Shown: positions 1 to 11,237 of the stretch, in pieces
Numbering within the stretch: the stretch's first letter is position 1
How the letters are laid out: each line of letters begins with the position of its first letter
Assembly (NCBI GenBank): GCA_012934845.2
Contig: WNNJ02000563.1
Location: 1 to 64,000 of the forward strand
DNA: 64,000 bases
From: Pomphorhynchus laevis
Lineage: Eukaryota > Acanthocephala > Palaeacanthocephala > Echinorhynchida > Pomphorhynchidae
Reading direction: 5' to 3'
Translations under genes and position numbers: made by a program
The notes under the pieces: generated by a model
Database searches by the model: none
What the model saw: only the letters and a program-made list of their open reading frames with translations
Told to the model about the DNA's origin: nothing

Positions 1-145
1 CAAACGCAGATTAAACAAACTAAGCTTTAACAAACACAGATTGACCCAACGCAGATTTATCACATGCAGATTCTACGTATGTTAAATCTGCGTTCGTAAA
101 ATCTGCGTGAGTTTAATATGCGTGTGCTAATTTTGCATACTTCTT
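1..145. repeat. Cluster of inverted CGCAGATT octamers
   Basis: CGCAGATT or one-base variants occur four times on the plus strand in the first 75 bases (near 5, 36, 50 and 66). AATCTGCG then occurs twice on the opposite strand near 86 and 101, with a weaker copy near 117. The cluster therefore folds back about a centre near 75. It could be the edge of a foldback element or MITE, but the window cuts it off. It lies 3' of the last visible SCAF exon. Confidence 0.5.
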
Positions 146-432
146 CTATAATATTTCAATATTATAAGTATTTGTGCTAGTTCGGTAGCGAAAATATGAT
201 ATAGCGGCGTTTTAAAAATTGTGATGTCATATTTTATTCGAAAGAAAACCAATTTTATTCTAAAGCATAGCTTTTAAAAATAATTATATATTTTTAGGTG
301 ATAATATATGCTCTAATTTTAAAAAATTAAGTTACAAAATAATTAAGTTTTACAGCTATACGAGTCATCGCAAAAATGAAAAAAGAAAGAAAAATGAGAA
401 CAAAAAAAATAAAATTAAAATACTATACACAC

Positions 433-1223
433 CTTCTTATCACTGATCGATTTTGTGCTTCAGCAGTTGGACTGCGACGAAGGTCTGTAAAAGCAGGTTG
501 TTCTTTATGGTGATCAACAGAAGAGTCTTCGTTATATCGTTCGTTTTGGTGTATTCGTTGGTGACCACCCTGTTTCTCAACAACACTACGTTCGTCATCA
601 TCGTCACCATGTCGATTTTGAGACATATGTTCATCGCTACTTTGTTCATGTGGAGTGGTGTACTGCTCGCACACCGCTCTGTCATCACGAATATGCCTAT
701 TATCTTGATTTGATCGATCTACACGTATTCGTTCATCACGAATATGTTTGTGATTATGTTGATGATGGTGTTGATGGTTGTGTCTTTCATCTTTATCATA
801 CGCTGGAAACTGTTGTACCAAATCAGATATAGGTGCTCGTGGAGGAGACTCATTATTTATAGACTTTCGATAATGGTGATGACGACTGTCATCAGTAAGA
901 TATGAACTGATGACGTTAGAAGAATTTGCTGTGCGACCTCTTTCCTTACGAGTAGACCGTTCACTGCTACGGTCTTTAAATAAACTCTTATGCGACTTTC
1001 TGCTCGATGTTGTGTTTCTTTGTTGTGAGCGAACGGCAGCCTCTATTCTCTGGTTAAGACTCAGTCGTCTAGGTCTCTCATCATTACACAGTGTATTATT
1101 TATATTACAGTGTTGTATTTGCTGATTATCTATCCATGATGTCGAATTCGAAGGTTGAATGATCTGCTCAGGTACATTGTACGAAGATCGCAAACTACTA
1201 TTCGTCATAGGTAGAACAGATGT
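433..1223 (-). CDS. SCAF-like exon 7 (charged Arg/His/Asp-rich; last visible exon)
   Basis: The acceptor is ACTTTTAG ending at 1224. The exon encodes about 263 residues, basic and SR/RD-like (SSRKSHKSLFKDRSSERS) with a His-rich run (HNHQHHHQHNHK) and several RDER/RDDR motifs. It can end in two ways. Either it splices at AGAAG|GTGTGT (433/432, phase 2) into exons beyond the window, or it reads on to a TAG at 423-425. Splicing is favoured because the expected RRM has not yet appeared. The sequence from 1 to 422 shows no further minus-strand exon. Confidence 0.72.
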
Positions 1224-1271
1224 CTAAAAGTATTATAATTTTTAAAACAATACACATTCTATGTATTTTAC
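1224..1271 (-). other. 48-bp intron 6
   Basis: GTAAAA...CTTTTAG, 48 bp and very AT-rich, separates exons 6 and 7 without changing frame. It contains in-frame stops, so it must be removed. It is far shorter than the other introns of the gene (1.6-4 kb). Confidence 0.75.
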
Positions 1272-2432
1272 CTTTTCGTGTGAGGGTTTTGTTTTAAATT
1301 CAGAAGACGAACGAGCTAGCATAGTCGATGAACAATGGATGTTATCATCTTTTGCCAAATTGTTGTTGATTGTCGAAACATGGTCTTCATAAATAGTAGC
1401 AGCAGTATCCGGTACTTTATTGGTTGTAAATTCAGTGGATTCAACTACACTCTGTTTTTCTGGTAAAAAGGCATGTAAATGAGCTGGGTTTTTAACAGCT
1501 TGCCGTTCATCCTTGTCTGGAATTGTCATTAAGTCACTCTGACGATCGTCAGAAGAAGCGAAGACTTGCTGATGTGAAACAATGGATGTATTAACTGCAC
1601 TTGTTGCACCGCATGATTTATTATTTTGTTGAAAACTAGCAATCATATTTGATGAGGGATGTGCTGAATGAAACATTTGATCGGATATAATATCCGTTTG
1701 TTTATAGTTAACAGCAGAATTCTGGTCTGCTGCAGAACTTGTTGAAACTGTTAAAATGTTATGAGCAAAGTTAGGCGTAGGTAATAAAGGTTTCGAAGTC
1801 AACCGATTGGCGGTACCATCAGTTTTGAAGTTAGTCTGTTGAACTATATTATTACCATCATTAAAATTCATTTCGTTTATATTTTCTGAATGCTGATACT
1901 GTTGACTAGGTTGTTTAATTATAAAATTTGGGGGCGGCTGACTAAAATCGTATTGAAGCTGTGAAGCCTTAGCGAAGTTCGGGTGTGCATTACCAAACAT
2001 GTCAGCATCAATACGCGATAATGAGGCATGCATATCGTTTGGCTGATTCTGCATGCTATTAGCTTGTGACGCCATGATGTTATACGAAATTCGATCTTTA
2101 TCATTAGGAAATATAGCTGACTGTGGCGGTAATGGTCCAGCTGATTGCGCGTAATTTATTGGTTGATAGAGCGGCTGTTGGCGGTCATGTATTATATGCG
2201 ACATATTATTTGTAATAGCGGTGGACTGTGCAAATCCAGCGGCTGCTGCGACAGAATGATTCAAGGTAGGTATCTGATTAGAATCAAAAGCTGCTGCGGC
2301 GATATACGGATTTAATGGTTGTGATGTTAATGTTCTCATATCAATAATATCCGATGAAGTTGTCAGCTGCATTTGTGGTTGCTGTTGCAGATTCCCATCA
2401 ACAGTGAGGACCAGCTCGTTACTTTCCAGACG
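1272..2432 (-). CDS. SCAF-like exon 6 (long Q/N/A-rich low-complexity region)
   Basis: This is the longest exon, 1161 bp or 387 codons, phase 0 at both ends. The acceptor is TTTACTAG before 2432 and the donor is GAAAAG|GTAAAA at 1272/1271. The protein is rich in Gln, Asn, Ala and Ser (for example QQQPQMQLT, AAAAFDS, PQSAIF), and looks disordered. A Pro/Gln-rich middle is typical of SCAF4/8 between the CID and the RRM. It shows no domain, signal peptide or membrane segment. Confidence 0.8.
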
Positions 2433-4879
2433 CTAGTAAACGAAAAGCGCAATTAATAAAGATACATTTTCTAATATTTTCGTAAAAGAAAGCAAAAACA
2501 AATGAGATTTTTCGAAAAAGACGATTCATTAAAAGAAAATATTAAAATAAAATAGTTTTATGGAAAATAAATAAAACGACTCATATAGCTGTAAAAGTTT
2601 TGAATATTTCGATATAATACTTTACGTGGATAAAAATATTATCATTAATAAATAATTAATTTTCGCTTTGCAAATCGCATTAACAAACAATCACAACAAA
2701 CAGTTTATGCAGTCACGTTTGATGATTTTGATACTTTGAGTGACAAAGAAAAACGTTTTTTATAGAAAGTATGTGTATTCAGTTAAAGTGAAACAAAATA
2801 AAGTGTTTTGTCATTAAAAGACGAAAATGCTAGTTACGTGCTCGTTTGATGCGATATTTGATGTTGGCACCTTACCACTTTATGAGGAATTACAAGGTGT
2901 GTTGTAACCGTGTTTCTAAATACGAGATAATTGTAGACGAGTGCATCATCTTTTCTTACAAGTATTATACTGTCTTTATCGAATACGGCAGTCAAACACA
3001 AAATCTGGAACAGCATCACCATAGAATAGCATCATCATCATTATTATTACAAAACCGAACATTAAGTGTGAACGGGATCAGTAGACGGCAATATTTATAT
3101 ACTTTACCTCTTATATCCACTTTACTAATATCGTTTACAAATGAAACTGATTTAAAAAGTAAAATTTATTTTTCTAGTTATGTAATCACTGATTTCTTCA
3201 TCCACCTACTACTTTATTAAGCATCCGAGTTTTTTAAAAAAAATTAAATTTGATATTAATACATTTATATCAATATTTACAAATGGTTCAATTGCAGTAC
3301 TGGAAACTACGTTACAATATCATCTCACAATTAAAAAAAGTATTGTTATACAAATTGACATGCAAAATTCAATATAAAGTAACAGAGTTATTTATTCTTT
3401 AATTGGTAATAAATTCATATTTTCACTATCTATTTAAAGCCGTAAATCAACAATACGTATTAACCACTAGTTGGAACCTAATAAAATAATTCCCTTTAAT
3501 TAAACTGCAATATTTTGGTTTTACACTAAACGAGGCTAACTAAGCAATAATTACAACTTTCTTTTACAACTGGGAAGCAAAATTCATGTTTTCTTTCTCT
3601 TTGGAGTTCTTTATACTTCTCATTTATGTGAGCGATAGCGCAATTAAACAGATATAAAAACTAAACAAAGATTATGAAACACTTTGTTTGGCTCGCTAAT
3701 CTTGATGATAGCTAGGTTATCAAAATAATATGTTGATTGCAAATTTATTTTTGGTAACTTATAATTACTACTTCCTGATCACAATCGTTCAGTTAATTAT
3801 AAAAACGTTTTATTTCATTGGATAAAGTTAACTATATGTTTTCACATTCCCTAAGACGTTTAAATCTGTATCGATTTTCGGAACTGATTTATGATAAATA
3901 TACATTAAAATAATGTATATAGTAATATTATATGTATCACATATAATACACATAATATGCTATTTTATTACTTTACACTTTCTAGATGTGTTCAGAAAAA
4001 TCATATTTTTACGTCTTAATATGTTAGCAAAAAAAAACAAAAAATATATTAGAACAAATGAAATCAGTCTAAAGCTCTTTAATTTATCATTAAGCAACAA
4101 ACTACACTTTTCCTTTTGAATTTTGCATTTTATTTCCAGTGAAGTACGGTAAAGCATATACTTGAAAACGGTGACGAGCTTGATTTAACTGATGAAAATA
4201 ACTGCTGTTTTACAAACTTAAATATTAACGTATTTGTCTTCTTGAACAATGAAACTTAATAAACATTTTCTTGCATTCTACATTCATGTCATGTTTTAAT
4301 TAAAAAAAATCAGAACATGTTTGCTCAGTGTTTAGGCACTTGAATCAAAATTAGATATGATATTTTAAAAACGTATAAAAAGCAAGCAACATTAAAAAAT
4401 ATTAAAAACAAAAAAAATTTGATTATGAAATATGGCTAAGAGCATGCAACATATTTGTTTAACAACTTACGACACTGATTTTTAATCCAATTCAAAAATA
4501 AAGATAACTTACCTCGAGCAAATTGGACTACAATTTAATTAAGTAATTATACAATTAAATCACAGCCAACATACATTATACAACATCTTATTAAAAATGT
4601 CTAACACAAAACTAACTAATATTATAAAGAACATATCAGTACTTTGCAAAATAAAAATATTTTTAGCAAAAATCCAAGCTATTACATACAAGCTAATACA
4701 TATAGCATTACAATTTCATTTTTATCAAAAATTTACTTTTTGATTTATATTGTTATTTTATATATTTTGATAATTTACTTTTTTGTTATTTTATATATTT
4801 TAATTGTAATATATAATAAACTTCGGTAAAGACAGGTTGCTTATATCTTTTATAAAAATAACAATCGAAGCAAATAAAC

Positions 4880-6060
4880 TAACAAACTAATTGAACCAAA
4901 AAGAAACTGATAAATGAACTTGACAAACAAAATTGATCAGCAAAACTGATAAACGAACCTGATTCAAAAAAATAATAAATAAACCTGAGAAGCAAACCTG
5001 ATAAACAAAACTGAGAAGCAAACCTGATAAACAAACCTGATAAACAAACCTGATAAACGTACTTAATAAGCGAACTTGATCAACAAAACTGATAAACAAG
5101 CACGATAACGAAAAATGATAAACAAACATGAACCAACAAATTGATAAATAAACCTGATAAACGAACCTGATAAACACGCCTGATAAAAGAAGTTGATCAA
5201 CAAAATTGATAAATGAAACTGATAAACGAACCTGGTAAACGAAACTGATAAGCAAACCTGATAAGCATGATAAACAAACATGATAAAAGCACGATAAAGA
5301 AACCTTATAAGAAAGCATGATAAAAAACCTTATAAGAAATCATGATAAACAAACATGATAAGCCCACCTGATATACAAAACCTGACAAACAAATCTGGTA
5401 CGCAAACCAGATAAACAAACCTGATAAACGTACTTAATAAACAAACCTGATAAACAAACCTGATAAACAAATCTGATAAACGAACCTGATTAGCAAATAT
5501 GATAAACATACTTGATAAACACATTTGAAATACGAACCTGATAAACAAACCTGATTAACAAAACTGATAAAATAATCTGATAAACGAACATGTTAAAAGC
5601 ATGATAAAGAAACCTAATAAACAAACCTGATAAACAAACTTGATAAAGAAATTTTACGAACAAATCTTATAAACAAATCTGATAAACAAATTTGATAAAC
5701 AACCCTGATAAACGTTCTTAATAAACGTTCACAATAAATGTTCTTAATAAACGAACATGATAAACAAACCTGATAAACGAACTGATAAACGCATGATAAA
5801 AAACATTATAAACAACATGATAAACAAACTTAATCCCACATGATAACCAAACCTGATATACTAACAAGTTAAATAAACCTGATAAACAATCATGATAAAT
5901 GAACCTGTTAAATACATGATAAACAACTGCGATAAACAAAACTTAAAAACACGCCTGATAAACAAAACTGGGAAACAAGCCTAATCAACAATTTGATAAA
6001 CGAACCTGATACACGAACAAATTAAAAAGAAACTGGAAAGAGAAACTAATAAAAGAATTT
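4880..6060. repeat. 13-bp minisatellite, unit CCTGATAAACAAA
   Basis: About 1.2 kb of degenerate tandem copies of CCTGATAAACAAA, with variants such as CCTGATAAACGAA, CTTAATAAACGTA and CATGATAAAAG, and occasional units of altered length. Thirteen is not a multiple of three, so three units make a 39-bp, 13-residue period. On the minus strand this gives long frames with a repeating FIRFVYQVCLSGL-like pattern. These lie inside intron 5 and are not genes. The unit heterogeneity suggests an old array. Confidence 0.92.
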
Positions 6061-6189
6061 ATGTGAAAAAATATATAAGCTAAATAGCTATTTTACAATC
6101 TTTTTAATATTTCAGAATTCTCACGAATACCGCAGAATCAAAAATACAAGTTCACATTTAATCTAATAATGCAAAAACATGTACTTTCA

Positions 6190-6272
6190 ATATGAAATTA
6201 ACATAATTTATTTACGTTAGTTAAAACATAAATTTAATTGCAAATATATAAAATATGCAAAAAATAATAATA
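6190..6272 (+). repeat. Left copy of an 80-bp intronic duplication
   Basis: The segment starting TATGAAATTAACATAATTTA is repeated almost unchanged at 6976-7055, in the same orientation. The two copies lie in introns 5 and 4, on either side of exon 5. Only a few differences are visible. Confidence 0.85.
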
Positions 6273-6419
6273 GGAAAAATAGTTGTGACACATTTATTAC
6301 AATTGATATTTAAAAAAATCGTGAATATTAATACACTAAAATAATTAATGAAAATAATCATTTAACAAAAATAAAAGCAAAATGTGATATGACATGCAAA
6401 TCAGTAAGAAAATACTAAC

Positions 6420-6549
6420 TTGTGGGAAATAGTGCTGGTATTGTACAAATGCATTAGAAAACGTTTGGGGATGCTGTGGAAATGCATTCTGATATTGTTG
6501 ACGCATATCAGTGATCATTTGCTGCTGATTCAATTGTGCGGATGGAATC
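6420..6549 (-). CDS. SCAF-like exon 5 (Q-rich)
   Basis: A 130-bp exon between the acceptor ...GCTTTTAG (ending 6550) and the donor CAA|GTTAGT (6420/6419). It completes a Met codon split with exon 4 and encodes about 43 residues, including LNQQQMITDMRQQYQ and FPQHPQTFSN. The exit phase is 0, which matches exon 6. The composition continues the Q-rich character seen in exon 6. Homology alone would not identify it; continuity of phase and good splice sites support it. Confidence 0.72.
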
Positions 6550-8201
6550 CTAAAAGCAATCAATCAAATACAAACAAGAATAAAGTAAGAATATTAATAG
6601 CAATTGATTGTCATCACTATTGATTAACTGTTATAGTCAATAAAAAAATATTAATTATAACAACTTAATCTCAAATTACAACAAAAGGATATTATTCTAA
6701 TGTAAGCACTAATGAACGCCGTTTTCAAAACTATTTCGGAAAATGTGATAATAAAGATATTTCATTATAAAAAATATATAAAGGAAATTTTCTGACGCAA
6801 AATATATATACATTTAAGCCAATAAATAAATCTATAAAAGGGTATAGTATTTCTGAACATAAATATAGAGTATAAATTAGGAAAATAATAATTCTGCTAA
6901 CATACGGCATTAACAAACAATTAAAAACTGACAGCAGATTTTTAATTGTAATTCACACTCTACAATATTAAAAAAATATGAAATTAACATAATTTATTTA
7001 CGTTAGTTAAAACATAAATTTAATCGCAAATATATAAAATATGCAAAAAATAAAAGGATATTATTACCATTAATAATAATGATAATGTAATAATAATAAT
7101 TTAATAATAATGATTACCATTAATAATAATACATTAGGATACAATTACCATTTTTTTGAAAAAACCAATTGCTTTTGGCAATGATCAAAACAAACGTTTC
7201 TGCAACTTATCAAGTTCTATAATTTTGAAAATTTCTTGAAATTAAATACTCTTCTTTGACGTACAATATAACATTTACTTGACTCTTATAAATACATGCT
7301 ATATTACCGGCATTGAAAACGAACAACGTAATTTGTTTTTAAAATGTTCAATCTAAACGCAGAAACCATTTGATCTAAAATTATTTGATCTTCAAACCAT
7401 TTGATCTGAATATTTCTAACTTTGCATCATTTAAAAAATGACATGCTTTTTGTAAAATATCATGAATAATGTAGTGCAGTATATTTACTACATATAATTT
7501 GAAGATTACTGCATTTAAACGAAATATTATTAAATCAATCAAGTTGTTAATTTACAAGTACGTTATAAAACCATTCGCCGAACACAATTTTGATTTATCT
7601 AAATCACACACACTCTGACAAAAACGTTAAAGTTTGTTAAGGCTCAGTCAATTATTATTGCGATTGTAGTTTGGTTTAGTAACCACGATAGTTTAATATC
7701 TATCCTTTAAAAATCAACTTTGCTCTATGTTCGTTTTTTATAATTATTAAAGGTAGATGGCTCAATTATTTATAAATATACATGCATTGAGGTGTATAGA
7801 AAATCGTGTTTCCTTGAAAACTTGAACACAAACACTATTGGAAATGAAACAAACTATCCATAAACATCAAGCAAAACAATAAACACGTGTGCTAGTAAAA
7901 AATCTATTTTTTTGAAGAAACATTAAATTCGGAGGTAATTTTATAAAGTGATAAAACTATAGTTACAAGCTCAGTAGTTGTATTAAGTTCTAAAATTGGA
8001 CAATGTCATGTAGATTCTCTTGCACACTGACATCATCCTCACTTACTTAATCCTACCATACAATAAAGATTAAATATTTAACAGAATGTATTATTGATTT
8101 CCTTGTGGTTGCCTAACTCCAAGAATTTGAATAATTGAACAAATTTCGAAAATATAATTTTTTTTGGCATTACTGATATAAAAAATTGCTGATAAACTTA
8201 C
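6550..8201 (-). other. Intron 4
   Basis: AT-rich intron between exons 5 and 4. Besides the duplicated 80 bp and a TAA/TAATGAT simple-sequence patch (about 7060-7140), I see no gene or recognisable element. Confidence 0.7.
6976..7055 (+). repeat. Right copy of an 80-bp intronic duplication
   Basis: Near-identical to 6190-6272. It is followed by a TAATAATAATGATTACCAT low-complexity patch to about 7140. Confidence 0.85.
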
Positions 8202-8520
8202 ATCATGCTGTCCGTATCTTCAGCACATATCAAAGATGGTTGATGTGTAGAAAGTGATATAGACCCAAAATAATTAGAATTACTTGGATGTAGTTGTGAC
8301 TGATTTTGAATAAAATTTGAACATCCTAGGGCACCAGGATAGAAAGATGGAGGTAGTTGTTCAGATTCACATTTACCCATAGGTCCTGATCCTTGTCGAT
8401 CAAATTCATCCCGACGCTTAACGTTATTATATATCTGAATATCGTCATAGCTACTGTTTTTGTGATTTTTTGTCTTTGTCTGCTCTGTGGTAGGTGATGA
8501 ATTATCTAGACGCCGTTTCG
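8202..8520 (-). CDS. SCAF-like exon 4 (linker with basic cluster)
   Basis: This exon runs from the acceptor TTTTAAG (ending 8521) to the donor AT|GTAAGT (8202/8201). It enters in phase 1 and leaves in phase 2, agreeing with both neighbours. It encodes about 106 residues (362-468) that start AKRRLDNSSP, a possible nuclear localisation cluster, and contain a second basic patch VKRRDEF. The rest is Ser/Asn/Gln-rich with no recognised domain. The assignment rests on splice sites, phase and composition, since this part of SCAF proteins is poorly conserved. Confidence 0.75.
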
Positions 8521-9097
8521 CTTAAAATAAACAATGTCAATGAGTCATTTGGTTTGTATAATTATGTAGTAACAGCAATAAAGAAATACAATTAATGAAA
8601 TTTCTAAATAGATATACTCTGTTATCGAACAGGATCATCATTTAGGCTGTATGAAGCTACATTACAGAGGAGATTGTAAAAAATGATAATAAATGGATCA
8701 AAAATACTAAATAATAATAAATAATAATAAATACTAAATACTAATCAAATCTTAGTTATTTTAAAATATTAAATAAAAACACACAATAGTTGTTAGCGCA
8801 AAAAAACGTACACGATAAAGTAATTTTAAATTTATATTAAAGTACAATTTAAATGTCACTTTGTTATTTCCAATTATTACGATTTGAGTTTTTTAATTGT
8901 TAATTTGCGTTTGATTAAAAATATGAAGAATATTCACTACGAGGTAAAAGTATTTTATAACATAAACATAACATTTTTGAATAAAATCTATAATTCTATA
9001 ATCATGTTTGCATATTATGACCGAAGTATATAACATGAGTAACAAACAAACTTAGGAGCATTATCATATAAGTTGGTAACAATTATATAAATCAGAA

Positions 9098-9700
9098 GTG
9101 CTATGTTATCAAATTTCGGCCATATTCATCGACCCAACATTGCATCAAGATTAAATAGATACTATACGTATTTCCTCTGATAAAATTTGATTATCACTAT
9201 CCTATTCTAATATAAAATATTATTTATTATCCATAAAAATTTATGCTAATGATTTTAAATTTATTTTGAATATTATTGTGTTGATTTACATATTTTACTA
9301 TTTTCTGCTTGATGATATTTTTATAGTAAGCTGGTTTTAAATGTGCATCTATGAAATTATTTTGAAGAAAGCCAATATTGTTAAATATTATAACGATAAG
9401 TTAAAATTTCGTTATTTAATGTTAAAATAAATTGATATGCATAAATGCTCGTGTAAACATATTCCTTGTAAATTCAAATGATATCTTTGAAATACAAGTT
9501 AATGGTAATATCTAGATTAATATATATTTATCATCAATAAATAATGATAAATAGTTTTATTTTTAATTAAGAATCAAATAATATGGATACATTTGTTCAT
9601 TTATTGATTAAACTTTATTAGCGTCAAATACGCGTATACTATCAAGAAATTTGACCATATATTTCATATATTTATATGATATCATATTAATTCGAGTCAT
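9098..9700 (-). mobile_element. Penelope-like reverse transcriptase remnant, copy c
   Basis: Read on the minus strand, this stretch matches the end of the Penelope-like RT at 16600-16810 and then its 3' tail. Shared blocks are the region after the YFNDI motif, the NLYRKDDI equivalent (near 9480-9520), a CATTTATGCATATC block, and a terminal GAATA..GG..GAAA...CATAGCA block near 9100-9140. It is strongly diverged and not open. It lies in intron 3 of the SCAF-like gene. Confidence 0.7.
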
Positions 9701-9754
9701 CCCTGAGAAAAATAAGCATTATTAATTATTAATTAAATAATTTCTTATTTAATA

Positions 9755-10010
9755 TATTATATTTTATATTATATGGTATGCATGAATGCTCATGCAAAAA
9801 TATGATTTTTTTGTAAATTTAAATATGTTATCTTTACGATATAAATTAATAGTAGTTTTAGTTAATGTTAATTTAATGTTCATATCCTCGATATATTTGT
9901 TCGCTTATTAAATAAAAATTAATATTAAATACACGAATATCATCAATAAATCTGACCATATATTTCACATCTTTATATAAACTTCTATAAATTCAATTTT
10001 ATTTTTGTAT
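9755..10010 (-). mobile_element. Penelope-like remnant, copy d
   Basis: A second minus-oriented copy beside copy c. Its 5' part matches the same RT stretch (compare ATATATTTCACATCTTTATA with ATATATTTCATATATTTATA in copy c). Its 3' part stops after the block GGTATGCATGAATGCTCATG, which is the reverse complement of 16831-16850. Copies c and d therefore form a damaged tandem pair. Confidence 0.65.
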
Positions 10011-10594
10011 TTATATCCATTAATATATTGAATTTTTGTTAGATAGGCGTTGCGATTATTATAGCATATGCATGTTGTAATAATTTTCCAAATGTGAGGT
10101 TAATTAAATTTTCTTACATTTCCTAGTCAAAGATTGTGGAGAAAACGATATACTACAAATCAAGTATTGATTATACCTACAGAGGTATAGAAGAACAAAA
10201 TAACAAAGGGTTGTAAAACAAGAATACAACAGATAAAATTACATAAGATTTCAATTACTCTTCAGAAAAAACGTGTCAATACCGCTACGTGTCCCAACAC
10301 AAATGTCAAAACCGCTTGCATGCACCAAGTATATACATGATTACGTCCAAAACAGATACAAATACGACAATGCAGATATCAAAATACGTAAATAAATACA
10401 TTGACTTAATATGTTTACGACAATGCAAGTACATGCAAGTATGTACCTGCATATACGCCAAAAAGGCAACATATTTTCCAATAAACCAGTATGATTTATT
10501 ATGGTGAAGACGGTGGTCTTAATCAATAAAAAAACTCACACCATTTAGAAAAACATACTAGTAAATGTAAAGAGGAGAGAATTTTCAAATATAC

Positions 10595-11237
10595 CTGGAT
10601 TAACGTCCTCGTTATTTAGTAATTGTGCTGTCAACTTGTGAATTTGACGGATAAGTGAACTGTCTATATTCCTTAATTTTCCATCCTTACCCACCAACAG
10701 TGATTTAATATCGATACCGGATTTTTTCGCGTGATGAAGACTAGTCAACGCATCGTCCAGCTCTTGCACTTTATCATCATCATCATTAGATTCATCGCAA
10801 TCTTTTAATGTTTCCTTATCAGTCGTGGACGATTGTCGAGATTGTGTTTTGGTCTTTAACGACAATCTATCTTTTGAAAGCAAATATCGGCCATCACCTC
10901 GGTTACTATCCTTTCTTTTTAAATTGTCGTCGTCAGGTGTATCAACAAATACCGCACTGTCATCCAGTAAAGAAGTAGAACATAAATCAACTATTATCTT
11001 TGATAAGAAGTTTATCTTTTCATCTGGAAATACTGCTCCCCTTTGCCAGAGACTGAGAAGTCTAAGAACTTTTCTTTTATCATCAAGTGTACATTCATGC
11101 ATGCATTTGAAAGAATTTTCAATATTCCTGCTAAATCGAGGTCCGAATGGATCCTTCAAATTTCCACATTCATGACGAGATTGACGGACAATCGAATCAA
11201 TTAGATAAATTCCCGACAATTTGTATTCATTTTTGCA
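10595..11237 (-). CDS. SCAF-like exon 3 (rest of CID and acidic linker)
   Basis: This exon encodes residues 148 to about 361. The acceptor is TTTAG just before 11237. The donor is CCAG|GTATAT at 10595/10594, leaving phase 1. The first 85 residues finish the CTD-interacting domain: CKNEYKLSGIYLIDSIVRQ, SRHECG, FGPRFSRNI, DDKRKVLRLLSLWQ, then GAVF. DSIVRQSRH and LxLWQ are the family signatures. The remainder is an acidic, Ser-rich linker with an ESNDDDD run and a Leu-rich helical stretch (residues about 310-355). Plus-strand reading frames here are antisense shadows. Confidence 0.92.

Larger units (their letters stand above)
2433..6419 (-). other. Intron 5 (4 kb) with a minisatellite
   Basis: AT-rich intron between exons 6 and 5. 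Apart from the 13-bp minisatellite (about 4880-6060) and one half of an 80-bp duplication (6190-6272) I see nothing in it. The plus-strand frame at 2846-3220 (124 residues) has no recognisable domain and no coding character. Confidence 0.7.
8521..10594 (-). other. Intron 3
   Basis: AT-rich intron between exons 4 and 3. It holds two head-to-tail, minus-oriented remnants of the Penelope-like family (9098-9700 and 9755-10010). The other parts show no supported feature. Confidence 0.7.

Noticed and set aside
423-432. TAG at 423-425 as the end of the SCAF protein
   Set aside because: A good donor (AAG|GTGTGT) precedes it and the family's RRM has not appeared, so a further exon is more likely. Not fully excluded.
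2846-3220. 124-residue plus-strand frame in intron 5
   Set aside because: No domain, no splice context and AT-driven composition; probably chance.
4887-5939. Minus-strand frames of 60-143 residues with FIRFVYQVCLSGL-like periods
   Set aside because: They are the direct result of a 13-bp tandem repeat that lacks stops in these frames, and they lie inside a spliced intron.
10825-11175. 116-residue plus-strand frame
   Set aside because: Antisense to SCAF exon 3, which has the conserved CID motifs.
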